Assembly: GCA_963805715.1 (NCBI GenBank)
Contig: CAWDVK010000020.1
Location: 62,001 to 126,000, forward strand
Direction: 5' to 3'
Length of the DNA: 64,000 nucleotides
Source of the DNA: CAWDVK01 sp963805715
GTDB taxonomy: Bacteria; Actinomycetota; Actinomycetes; Streptosporangiales; Streptosporangiaceae
The position numbers and the translations under genes were made by a program. The notes beneath the pieces are model-generated. The model was not told the DNA's origin, ran no database searches, and was given only the letters and a program-made list of their open reading frames with translations. Shown piece by piece: positions 42,755-52,141 of this stretch (position 1 is its first letter; every line of letters begins with the position of its first letter).

Positions 42755-44175
42755 CGGGCTGACTCCCGCGGCGCCTGCGCCGCGGGAGCTGCCGCTCCCG
42801 CTTGCGCCGGACCCGGCCCGGCTGGCGCCGGCTGAGCTGCGGCAGCTTCCGGCGCATCCGATACGGCCGGCGCCGGGACGCGGACGCGGACCGCCTGCAC
42901 GTGCGCGTCGAGGTCCTCGGCCTCGCCCAGCGCGTCGATGTGCGGCGCCACGGCCGCGAGCGCCGCGGCGTCGCATTCCACGACGTGGATGCCGCGCAGG
43001 AAGGACAGCACGGACAGGCCGCCCGTATGCCGGGCCGTGCCGCCCGTCGGCAGCACGTGGTTGGACCCGGCCAGGTAGTCGCCGAGCGAGACCGGCGCGA
43101 AGGCCCCGGCGAAGATAGCCCCGGCGTTGCGCACCCGGCGGGCCAGCGCCGCGGCGCCATCGGCCTGGATTTCCAGGTGCTCGGGCGCCCAGGCATCGGC
43201 CACGGCCAGCGCGGCGCTGATGTCGTCGACCAGGACGCAGGCCGACTGCCCGGCCAGCGCCGTCTGCACGCGGCCCGCATGCCGGGCCTGCGGCGCCATC
43301 ACGGCCAGCTCGGCATCGACGCGATCGGCCAGCCGGTCATCGGTGCTGATCAGCAGGCACGCAGCGAGCGGATCATGCTCGGCCTGCGCGATCAGGTCGG
43401 CCGCCACGAAGGCGGCATCCGCGGTGTGATCGGCGACGATCGCGATCTCGGTCGGGCCCGCCTCCGCGTCGACCGAGACCTGCCCCTGCAGCAGTCGCTT
43501 GGCCGCCGCCACGTAGATGTTGCCCGGCCCGGTGATCACGTCAACGGGCGCGCAGTCCGCGGTGCCGTAGCCGAGCATGGCGATGGCCTGGGCACCCCCC
43601 GCGGCGTGCACCTCGGTGATGCCGAGCAGCGCGCAGGCTGCCAGCACGACCGGGTGCGGCAGTCCGCCGGATCCGGCCTGCGGCGGAGACGCGACGGCGA
43701 TCTCGGCCACGCCGGCGACCTGCGCCGGTATGACGTTCATCACCACCGACGACGGGTAGACGATCAGGCCGCCCGGCACGTAGACACCGGCCCGGCCGAC
43801 CGGCAGGTAGCGCTCGGTGACAACGGAGCCGGGGGCGACGGTCGTCGTCGTCTCGCGCGGCAGCTGGGCCTCATGCACCAGCCTGGCCCGCCGGGCCGCT
43901 TCCTGCAGGGCCAGCCGGACATCGGGCTGCAGCCCGGCCAGCGCGCGGGCCAGCGCTTCGCCCGGCACCCGGCTGCTGGCCAGGTCGATGCCGTCGAACT
44001 TCGCCGTGTAGGCGCGGACGGCCTCGCTGCCGCGCTGCCGCACGTCCGCGCAGACCGGGCGGATCACCTCGAGTGCCGCCGCCACGTCGAGCTGGGCCCG
44101 CGGCAGCAGCCCGGCCAGCCCTTTCCTGTCAAGGCTGGTCAGTGGCCTGCCGCGCAAATCGACCCTGGAGAGCAC
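42751..44175 (-). CDS. hisD: Histidinol dehydrogenase
   Basis: A 474-residue zinc enzyme that oxidises histidinol to histidine: VPGGLIVYPSSVVMNVIPAQVAGV, VHAAGGAQAIAMLGYGT, DVITGPGNIYVAAAKRLL, AWAPEHLEIQ and LSVLSFLRGIHVVECD are conserved. An Ala/Pro-rich tail of about 35 residues beyond the usual C-terminus (VPAPAVSDAPEAAAAQPAPA) is unusual. GTG 44175 gives a normal N-terminus LSRVDLRG; the longer frame to 44352 runs through a tandem repeat and is not coding. It is the first gene of the his operon. Confidence 0.95.
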   Translation of the reverse strand: MLSRVDLRGRPLTSLDRKGLAGLLPRAQLDVAAALEVIRPVCADVRQRGSEAVRAYTAKFDGIDLASSRVPGEALARALAGLQPDVRLALQEAARRARLVHEAQLPRETTTTVAPGSVVTERYLPVGRAGVYVPGGLIVYPSSVVMNVIPAQVAGVAEIAVASPPQAGSGGLPHPVVLAACALLGITEVHAAGGAQAIAMLGYGTADCAPVDVITGPGNIYVAAAKRLLQGQVSVDAEAGPTEIAIVADHTADAAFVAADLIAQAEHDPLAACLLISTDDRLADRVDAELAVMAPQARHAGRVQTALAGQSACVLVDDISAALAVADAWAPEHLEIQADGAAALARRVRNAGAIFAGAFAPVSLGDYLAGSNHVLPTGGTARHTGGLSVLSFLRGIHVVECDAAALAAVAPHIDALGEAEDLDAHVQAVRVRVPAPAVSDAPEAAAAQPAPAGPGPAQAGAAAPAAQAPRESAR

Positions 44176-44205
44176 CCGCCCAGCGTAACGGGCCGGATCA
44201 CGAGC

Positions 44206-44338
44206 CCGGCGCAGCGCACCCGGCGCAGCGCACCCGGCGCAGCGCACCCGGGCTGGGCACCCGGGCTGGGCGGCCGGGCTGGGCGGCCGGGCTGGGCGGC
44301 CGGGCTGGGTGGCCGGGCTGGGTGGCCGGGCTGGGCGG
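44206..44338. repeat. Tandem GC-rich repeats upstream of hisD
   Basis: Three perfect 14-base units CCGGCGCAGCGCAC (44206-44247) are followed by seven 13-base units CCGGGCTGGGCGG with small variants (44248-44338). They lie 31 bases upstream of the hisD start, between hisD and the 3' end of the GH13 gene, so they occupy or directly precede the his promoter. Copy number is likely to vary. Confidence 0.85.
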
Positions 44339-44402
44339 CCGGATGCGGGCACCCGGGCCTGCGGTGACCGGACACGGGGGCATCCGGGCGCGGGCGGCCG
44401 GG

Positions 44403-45992
44403 CTAGCCGGGCAGCGCCCGGGTGATCACGCCCTGCCAGGGACCGAGCGCGCGCCCGCCGCCGGGCGGGATCTCGCCGGACGTGGTGAGCAGCACCTCGC
44501 CGGCCTGGCCAGCCAGGGCGGCAGGCTGGTCAGAGAAGTTGGCCGCTACCACCAGGTCGCCGACTCGGTAGGTCCATTGCGTGTCCGGCGCCGGCAGCTG
44601 CTGGTAGCCGGCCACGCCCTGGCCCAGCTCGGCGCGTCGCACGGCCAGCAGGCTGCGGCACAGGTTCAGCACTGATCCGGGATCCTGCCGCTGGTCAGCG
44701 ACGTTGCGCGCGGAAATGTCAGCCAGCGGAAGCCAGGGCTTGACGCCCTGGCTGGTGAAGCCGCCGCCCTCAGCGCCGTCCCAGGGCATCGGCGTCCTGG
44801 CCCGGTCCCTGCTGCCATGCGGGTTGTCGCTGCCCCTGGTCATCACGTCCCGCTGCAGCTCGGGCGGGACGTCCGCGTCGGTCATGCCGATCTCGTCGCC
44901 GTAATAGAGCACGACCGTGCCCGGCAGGGTGGCCAGGATCAGCAGCACGAGCCGGGCCTTGCGCTCGTCCCCGTCGCACCACCTGGTCGGGAAGCGGCCT
45001 ACGTCATGGTTGGACGCCGTCCACACCGGGCACGCGCCGGCCGGCAGGTTCTCCAGCGTCCGCGCCACCACGGCGGACAGCTGCGCGGCGGTGAAGCCGG
45101 CGAAGACCAGCGGGAAGTTGAAGGCCATCTGCAGCTCGTCGTTGCTGCCGTAGAAGCCGGCCAGCTTCCGGAGGTCGCCGACCCAGGTCTCCCCCAGCAG
45201 CAGCCGCGGCGGGGTGTAATGGTCAGCTATCTGCCGCCAGTCACGGAAGACGGCGTGCGTCTCCGGCCGGTTCGCGTTGTACACCGGGCGCAGGCCGAAA
45301 CGGCCCTCCAGCGGATCCTCGTGCTCCATCGGCGGGTTGTCGCGCAGCAGTGAGTCCTTGTACAGCCCGTGCGCGACATCAATCCGGAACCCGGCCACCC
45401 CCCGGTCGAACCAGAATTCCAGGATGTCCCGGAACTCCTGGTGCACCGCCTCGTCCCACCAGTTGAGGTCCGGCTGGCTGACATGGAAGTTGTGCAGGTA
45501 GTACTGGCCGGACGGGGCGTCCCACTGCCAGGCCGGGTGGCCGGTCATGTCCAGCCAGTTGGTCGGCGGGCCGCCGCCGGGCGCCGGGTCGGCCCAGACG
45601 TAGTAGTCACGGTGCGCCGAGTCGCGGCCCGATGACGCGTCAATGAACCAGGGATGCGCGGAGCTGGTGTGGTTGGGCACCAGATCCAGCAGGATCCGGA
45701 TGTTCCGCCTGGCCGCCTCGGCAATCAGCTCGTCGAGGTCAGCCAGCGTGCCCAGGTCCGGGTGAACGCCGGTGTAATCGCTGACGTCATAGCCCCAGTC
45801 CAGGTCGGGCGATGGCATGGTCGGGGAGAGCCAGATGCCGTCCACCCCCAGCCAGCTCAGATGATCGAGCCGCTCGATGATGCCACGCAGGTCGCCGTAC
45901 CCGTCATCGTTGCTGTCCCGCCACGACCGGACGTAGAGCTGGTAAAGAACGGCGCCTTGCCACCACGGGCTCGGTGACCCTGTCGTGCCCAT
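44403..45992 (-). CDS. GH13 alpha-glucosidase (oligo-1,6-/alpha-1,4-glucosidase type)
   Basis: A 529-residue alpha-amylase-family enzyme. LDLVPNHTS (region I), GFRIDVAHG with nucleophile D205, LLLGETW with acid/base E268 and WTASNHD with D330 are intact. GYDVSDYTGVHPDLGT and the RTPMPWDG segment place it among alpha-glucosidases acting on short alpha-glucosides. No signal peptide is seen, so it should work in the cytoplasm on sugars brought in by the ABC transporter directly upstream (152 bases from the ATPase gene). AGGAG precedes ATG 45992. Confidence 0.9.
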   Translation of the reverse strand: MGTTGSPSPWWQGAVLYQLYVRSWRDSNDDGYGDLRGIIERLDHLSWLGVDGIWLSPTMPSPDLDWGYDVSDYTGVHPDLGTLADLDELIAEAARRNIRILLDLVPNHTSSAHPWFIDASSGRDSAHRDYYVWADPAPGGGPPTNWLDMTGHPAWQWDAPSGQYYLHNFHVSQPDLNWWDEAVHQEFRDILEFWFDRGVAGFRIDVAHGLYKDSLLRDNPPMEHEDPLEGRFGLRPVYNANRPETHAVFRDWRQIADHYTPPRLLLGETWVGDLRKLAGFYGSNDELQMAFNFPLVFAGFTAAQLSAVVARTLENLPAGACPVWTASNHDVGRFPTRWCDGDERKARLVLLILATLPGTVVLYYGDEIGMTDADVPPELQRDVMTRGSDNPHGSRDRARTPMPWDGAEGGGFTSQGVKPWLPLADISARNVADQRQDPGSVLNLCRSLLAVRRAELGQGVAGYQQLPAPDTQWTYRVGDLVVAANFSDQPAALAGQAGEVLLTTSGEIPPGGGRALGPWQGVITRALPG

Positions 45993-46144
45993 CTCTCTCC
46001 TGATTCATCGGCGACAGCTGGGGGCGTACAGACATCGACGCCCGCGCCATGGCAGCCTGCCGGAGTCGCCGGGCTGCCGGGCCGGTAGCCCGGCGACCCG
46101 CGACGACGGTGTTGCTTACCCGCGATGGCTGCGGCCAGCCCTGG

Positions 46145-47296
<1,152 letters not shown>

Positions 47297-47399
47297 CATG
47301 CCTCCTTACCGGGCGCGTCCCCGGATCTCGCGATGGGCGCCGCCCGGCCGGGGGCCGGCGGCCGTCTGATGCTGGATGCCCGCTCACGGGCGGCCAGGT

Positions 47400-47460
47400 C
47401 CTGCGTCGTCGGGGACTGCGTAGTCGGGGGCTGCGTCGTCGCGGACTGGGCAGTCGGGCC
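47400..47460. repeat. Short tandem repeats between the permease and ATPase genes
   Basis: About four imperfect 15-base units of the type CTGCGTCGTCGGGGA / CTGCGTAGTCGGGGG fill the 190-base gap between the malG-like and ATPase genes. Such a gap is wide for this operon. No gene is visible in it. Confidence 0.55.
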
Positions 47461-47486
47461 ACGGCAGGGCGCGGCCAGGTGACGGG

Positions 47487-48332
47487 TCATCCCTTCACCG
47501 CGCCCGAGGTTAGCCCGGAAATCACGAACTTCCGGAATATGAACACCAGGATGCCGATGGGAACGGTGGCGACCACGGCAGCGGCGAAGATCGTGGCGTA
47601 CGGCGTGACGTCGATCGTGCCGAACTGGGAGACCCCGACCGGGATGGTACGGAAGTTGTTGGAGATGTTGAAGGTGAGCGCCATCAGGAACTCGGTCCAG
47701 CAGGCGGTGAAGCAGAAGATGCCGGCGGTGAAGATGCCCGGCAGGGACTGCGGCAGGATGATCGACCATACCGTGCGCAGCGGCGAGGCGCCGTCGATCC
47801 GGCCGGTCTCCTCCATCTCCTTCGGGATGCCGAGCATGTAATTGCGCAGGATCCAGATGGCGAACGGCAGGTTGAAGGCCGTATACGGGATGATCAGCGC
47901 CTGGTAGCTGTTCAGCCAGCCGAGGTGGCGCAGCAGCAGGTAGAGCGGCGCGATCAGGGCGATCTCCGGGAACACCGAGATCATCAGCAGGGCCACCAGC
48001 ATGGTGAACTTGCCCCGCATCGGCAGCCGGCCCAGCGCGTAGCCCGCCAGCGTCCCCATCACCAGCACGAGCGCGGTGGCGATCAGCGTGACGATGAGCG
48101 AGTTGCGGAAGTAGATGCCGAAGTCGTACTGGACGAACGCGGACTTGTAGTTGGCGGTGCTGAGCGGATTGGGGAACCACTGCGGCGGGTCAACCCCGAT
48201 GTTGGCCGGCGTCTTGAAGCTGGACGCGATCAGCCAGTACATCGGCGCGCCGATGAAGATCACGACGAAGAACGTGGAGATGTTGACGCCGTTGATGACC
48301 CGGTGCCAGCCGGTTCGCTTGCGGTTGCGCAT
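47487..48332 (-). CDS. Sugar ABC transporter permease (MalG type)
   Basis: A 281-residue inner-membrane protein with six helices. The EAA loop reads EMEETGRIDGASPLRTVWSIILPQSLPGIF, the binding site for the ATPase. The first helix (ISTFFVVIFIGAPMYWLIASSF) and the FRNSLIVTLIATALVLVMGTLAGYAL segment are typical of MalG. The ATG overlaps the stop of the malF-like gene (TGATG). Confidence 0.93.
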   Translation of the reverse strand: MRNRKRTGWHRVINGVNISTFFVVIFIGAPMYWLIASSFKTPANIGVDPPQWFPNPLSTANYKSAFVQYDFGIYFRNSLIVTLIATALVLVMGTLAGYALGRLPMRGKFTMLVALLMISVFPEIALIAPLYLLLRHLGWLNSYQALIIPYTAFNLPFAIWILRNYMLGIPKEMEETGRIDGASPLRTVWSIILPQSLPGIFTAGIFCFTACWTEFLMALTFNISNNFRTIPVGVSQFGTIDVTPYATIFAAAVVATVPIGILVFIFRKFVISGLTSGAVKG

Positions 48333-49285
48333 CAGGTGTTTTCCTTCCCGACCTGGACCCGGAAGGTTCGCAGCGAGAGCAGGCAGCCCAGCAGCACGAG
48401 CAGCGCCGTGCTGGTCGCCACCGCCGCCCCGCCGCCGAAATCGAGGTTCTGGAACATGGCCTTGTAGCCGAGTACCGCCAGCGAGGTCGTCGCGGTACCG
48501 GGGCCGCCGCCGGTGAGCACGTAGGGCAGGTCGAACAGGCCGAACGCCTGCAGCACGCGGAACATGACGGCCAGGGCCAGGGTCGGCCGCAGCAGCGGGA
48601 CGGTGATCCGCCAGAAGGTCGACCAGCCCGACGAGCCGTCTATCTCCGCTGCCTCGTAGACATCACCGGGCAGCATCACCAGTCCGGCCAGCACGATGAT
48701 GGCGACGAACGGCGTGGTCTTCCAGATGTCGGCCACCATCATCCCGATGATCGCCGGAGTCGAGGTGCCGAGGACATTGGGGTGACCGAGCCCGAGCGCG
48801 CCGAAGATGGCCTGCAGCGCGCCGTAGGTCGCCTCATAGATGTAGCCCCAGAGCTCGGCGTTGATGACCGTGATCATGGACCAGGGAATCAGCAGCAGGG
48901 CCATCATCCAGCCACGACCGCCCGCCAGCCGCTCCAGCACCAGCGCGATCATGGTGCCGAGCGCCAGTTCCACCGCCACCGTGACGATCGTGTAGACGAT
49001 GGTGAAGACGAGCGCGTACCGCCAGACCGAGCTGTGGATCACCGCCGAGTAGTTAGCCCAGGTAATGCCGGACTGGGCGAAGCCGCTGCCGCTCACCGTC
49101 ACGTTCCGCACGCTCATCAGGACCGAGTACAGGATCGGGAAGATGGTGACGCCGGCCACGAAGATCAGGGCGGGAGCCGCGAACAGCCACCCCATCCGGG
49201 CGAGTCTCTTTCGGTTAACGTCCTGGCGGCCGACCGGGGGCACGGCCGCTGTTGCTTGCTGGGTGGCGGCTGAAATGGTGGTCAT
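48332..49285 (-). CDS. Sugar ABC transporter permease (MalF type)
   Basis: A 317-residue membrane protein with six helices after a 35-residue cytoplasmic lead. The EAA loop is VYEAAEIDGSSGWSTFWRITVPLLRPTLAL; LFDLPYVLTGGGPGTATTSLAVLGY is a hallmark of MalF-type permeases. AAGGAG lies 7 bases before ATG 49285; the frame is open far upstream but that part covers a hairpin. It follows the binding-protein gene with 107 bases between, holding a strong stem-loop. Confidence 0.93.
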   Translation of the reverse strand: MTTISAATQQATAAVPPVGRQDVNRKRLARMGWLFAAPALIFVAGVTIFPILYSVLMSVRNVTVSGSGFAQSGITWANYSAVIHSSVWRYALVFTIVYTIVTVAVELALGTMIALVLERLAGGRGWMMALLLIPWSMITVINAELWGYIYEATYGALQAIFGALGLGHPNVLGTSTPAIIGMMVADIWKTTPFVAIIVLAGLVMLPGDVYEAAEIDGSSGWSTFWRITVPLLRPTLALAVMFRVLQAFGLFDLPYVLTGGGPGTATTSLAVLGYKAMFQNLDFGGGAAVATSTALLVLLGCLLSLRTFRVQVGKENT

Positions 49286-49340
49286 TAGGTCACTCCTTGT
49301 CGCCTCGGCCGGCCCGCGCTCCGCCGCTGTCGCGCGGGGC

Positions 49341-49378
49341 GCCCGGCACCGGGACGCCGGAGCGTCCCGGTGCCGGGC
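49341..49378 (-). terminator. Strong stem-loop between binding-protein and permease genes
   Basis: GCCCGGCACCGGGACGC (49341-49357) and its perfect complement (49362-49378) form a 17-base stem with a 4-base loop; on the minus-strand RNA the loop reads UCCG closed by C-G, a UNCG-type tetraloop. It starts 14 bases after the binding-protein stop. Such a structure usually gives partial termination or stabilises the upstream mRNA, so that binding protein is made in excess over permeases. Confidence 0.75.
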
Positions 49379-49392
49379 AAGCTGCCGACGGG

Positions 49393-50769
49393 TCAGAGCC
49401 CGCCGGAGGTGGTGGTGAGGGCCGTGGATGCCTGGGACTGGGCGGCCGAGAGCCCGGCCGACGGCGAGGTTGAGCCCGCGAGGATGGCGTTCACGTTGGT
49501 GTAGATAGCCGTGCTCAGCGCGGGGTAGTTGGGCGTGCCGGCCGGCCGCGGGACCAGCTTGGTCTTCCCCACGATGGCCAGCACCGGGTTCAGGCTGACG
49601 ACCGAGGGCGAGGTCCGGACCGACTCGACCGTCGGGATCTCCGAGTACTTGACGGCCAGGATGGTCTGAGCCGAGGTGCTGGACAGCCACTTGATGAAGG
49701 TCAGGTCAGCGGCGATGTGCTTGCTGTGCGGGTTGATGTACATGTTCCAGCCGCCGATGTTGGAATAGCCGGGGGTCGGCTGGCCCTGGAACGTCGGCAT
49801 CGGCTCCACGCCGACCTGGCTGGCGGTGAGCTTGGACGTGGCCGGGGTGGTGGCGTAGGAGTAGGCGTAGTCCCAGTTGCGCAGGAACACGGACTGCCCG
49901 GCAGCGAACACGTTCATCGCCTGCGGCTCCTGGAACGTGGTGACGGCGGACGGGGTGACGCCGGAGGTGATCAGGCCGCGCATGAAGGTGACGGCCTTGA
50001 GCGCGGCCGGGCTGTCGAGCGTGGCCTTGGTGTAGTCGCTGTTCGTCACCGTGCCGCCAGCGTCGGTCAGGTACTCCATGAAGTTGCAGGTGAGGCCCTC
50101 GTAGGAGTCGCCCTGCCAGACGAAGCCGTACTTGATGCCGTCCTTCTTCTCGATGGTCGTGGCCTCGCTCTCCAGCTGCTCCCAGGTCGTGGGCGGTGGC
50201 AGCCCGGCCTTGGCGAGCAGGTCCTTGCGGTAGTACATGAAGCCCTGGTCCTCGAACAGCGGCGAGCCGTACACCTTGCCCTTGTAGGAGGCGCCCTGGA
50301 CCAGGCCGGGGGCGAACTTGGCCCAGTAGCTGGATGGCAGGTAGTTGGACAGCGGCACTGCCAGCGTGTGCGCGCCGAACTGCGCGGGCCAGATCACGTC
50401 GCCCATGAACACGTCCGGGGTGGACGAGCCGCCCGAGATCGTGGTGGCCAGCGTGGCCCGGTTGGTGTCGGTGTCGGTCGACGCGGACACCAGCGTGACA
50501 TGGATGTTCGGGTACACCTTCTCGAAGGCGTTGATCAGGACAGTCCTGGTGTCAGTGGCGCCGGCCCCGGCGATCGGGCTAGCCGACCAGACGATGTTGC
50601 CGGACGTGGCCGAACCCTGGGCGCTGGTGCTCGAGGACGAGCTGCTGCTGCTGCTGCCGCTGCTGCCGCAGCCGGCCAGCGCCAGCGCGCCGACTCCCGC
50701 GACGGCGGCCAGCTGCCACCTTCTCCTGGAGAGCTTGCCGGGGTATCTGAGCGAGGTTCCTTTGGACAT
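49393..50769 (-). CDS. Sugar-binding lipoprotein of the ABC transporter
   Basis: A 458-residue extracellular solute-binding protein (family 1). The signal peptide ends in the lipobox LAGC (C34), followed by a Ser-rich spacer. VLINAFEKVYPNIHVTLV, GSPLFEDQGFMYYRKDLLAKAGLPPPTTWEQL and GYSNIGGWNMYINPHSKHIAADLTFIKWL are typical. It should capture an oligosaccharide, probably an alpha-glucoside given the GH13 gene in the same operon. The first gene of the transport operon; LacI lies directly upstream. Confidence 0.93.
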   Translation of the reverse strand: MSKGTSLRYPGKLSRRRWQLAAVAGVGALALAGCGSSGSSSSSSSSSTSAQGSATSGNIVWSASPIAGAGATDTRTVLINAFEKVYPNIHVTLVSASTDTDTNRATLATTISGGSSTPDVFMGDVIWPAQFGAHTLAVPLSNYLPSSYWAKFAPGLVQGASYKGKVYGSPLFEDQGFMYYRKDLLAKAGLPPPTTWEQLESEATTIEKKDGIKYGFVWQGDSYEGLTCNFMEYLTDAGGTVTNSDYTKATLDSPAALKAVTFMRGLITSGVTPSAVTTFQEPQAMNVFAAGQSVFLRNWDYAYSYATTPATSKLTASQVGVEPMPTFQGQPTPGYSNIGGWNMYINPHSKHIAADLTFIKWLSSTSAQTILAVKYSEIPTVESVRTSPSVVSLNPVLAIVGKTKLVPRPAGTPNYPALSTAIYTNVNAILAGSTSPSAGLSAAQSQASTALTTTSGGL

Positions 50770-50895
50770 CTACTGCTCCCTTGGTGGGTGTGCGAGTGGT
50801 GCTGGGAGGGGCTTGCGGGACTGCTGTGGCACCTCGTGGCCTTCCGTCGTTCCACGTTTTGCGTATTTGATGCCTGGCGGTCGGATAACGGACTC

Positions 50896-51977
50896 CTAGC
50901 CGGCATCGGCCAGCGCCGACACCGGATGCGCCCGGGGAGGCGGCCGCGGCCGCCACCGCATCCGGGCCGAGGTGCTCCTCGCAACCAGGCTGACCGGCAG
51001 CTCATCGCGGAGCGGGCGGACTGTCTCACCGCGGATCAGCGCGCAGAGCCTGCTCGCGCCCCGGGCGCCGCTCTCAGCGAGCGGCTGGTGCACCGTGGAG
51101 AGCCCGAGCTGAGCGGCGGACTCAATGTCGTCGTAGCCCACCACGGACACCTCGTCAGGCACTGGCCGGCGGCGCTCTCCGCCGCCGCCTGCACGCCGAG
51201 CGCCTGGGTGTCTGATGTCGCGAAGATCGCGGTGGGCGGATCGGGCAGCGCGAGCAGCTTCAGCGCCAGGTTCCCGGCGGCGCGGGTGGAGTGCTCGCCG
51301 AGGCGGATCAGCGCCGGATCGTAGCTGATGCCGTGATGGCCGAGCGCGCGGCGGTAGCCGAGCAGCCGCCGCCGGGTGGAGACGAAACCCAGATCAGGAT
51401 CGCGCGCGTCGCCGATGAAGCCGATCCGCCGGTGCCCGAGGCCGATCAGGTGGTCAGCGGCGAGGAAGCCGCCGCGGATGTCGTCCACGATGGTGCACGG
51501 GATGCCGGGCGCCTCGGTATCCACCAGCGTCAGGGCCAGGTGGGCGTCCTGCAGGGCGGCCAGCTGATCCCGGCTGAGCGGCAGCGACATGATGACCGCG
51601 CCGTCCGCACCATGCCGGGCGGTGAGCGCGCGCAGATGGCGGTCGCGCTGCGCCGGGGCATCGACGGTACGCAGCACGACGTTGAAGCCCTGCTCGTCCA
51701 GCACGCCGATAGCGCCGGACAGCCGCTCCACGACGGACGGGCGGGTGACGTACGGCACCAGGATCACGACCGTGCGCGGGCTGCCACGGGACAGCCCGGC
51801 GGCGAGCCTGCTGGGCCGGTAATTCAGCCGCCGCATCACGTCCAGGACGCGGCGGCGGGTGGCCTCGCGGACGTTCGGGCTCTCGTTCAGCACCCGTGAC
51901 ACCGTGCCGACGCTCACGCCGGCGGCTGCGGCAACTTCGGCGATGTTCGCCCGGTGCGCGGTTCTCAGCCGAGCCAC
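50896..51977 (-). pseudogene. LacI-family regulator with a single-base frameshift
   Basis: The N-terminal HTH (ANIAEVAAAAGVSVGTVSRVLNESPNV, then RRRVLDVMRRLNYRPSRLA) and the sugar-binding domain up to IFATSDTQALGVQAAAES are in one frame. The rest, VPDEVSVVGYDDIESAAQLGLSTVHQPLAESG, is one base off near 51.165 kb. Joined, the protein has about 360 residues and every expected part. The frameshift disrupts the C-terminal subdomain needed for ligand binding and dimerisation. It is either a real mutation that derepresses the sugar operon or a sequencing error. GTG 51977 is the likely start. It precedes and probably controls the transport operon. Confidence 0.8.
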
Positions 51978-52013
51978 CTCCGCAACATGCCGGAAACCAA
52001 GATTTAACCGGAA

Positions 52014-52061
52014 TGGAACCGATTCAATGACAGTGGTACTCCTCACCCGCAATGACGTCAA
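52014..52061 (-). promoter_or_regulatory. Promoter and LacI-type operator ahead of the LacI gene
   Basis: On the minus strand TTGACG (52061-52056) and TACCAC (52038-52033) are 17 bases apart as -35 and -10. Just downstream TGGAACCGATTCAA (52027-52014) matches the LacI/GalR box TGNAANCGNTTNCA at all but one defined position. It covers the expected transcription start, consistent with autoregulation. Confidence 0.55.
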
Positions 52062-52141
52062 GACCACCGGTAACGCCGAGACCGAAACGGAATGTGAGGC
52101 CGGCCTGCGCCGACCGGCCCGGGCTGAGCTAGCGTGACGGC

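Noticed and set aside
44206..44338. CRISPR array
   Set aside because: The repeats are contiguous 13-14-base units without spacers, and no cas genes are nearby.
44176..44352. N-terminal extension of hisD
   Set aside because: The extension translates the 13-14-base tandem repeats; the conserved HisD start lies at GTG 44175.
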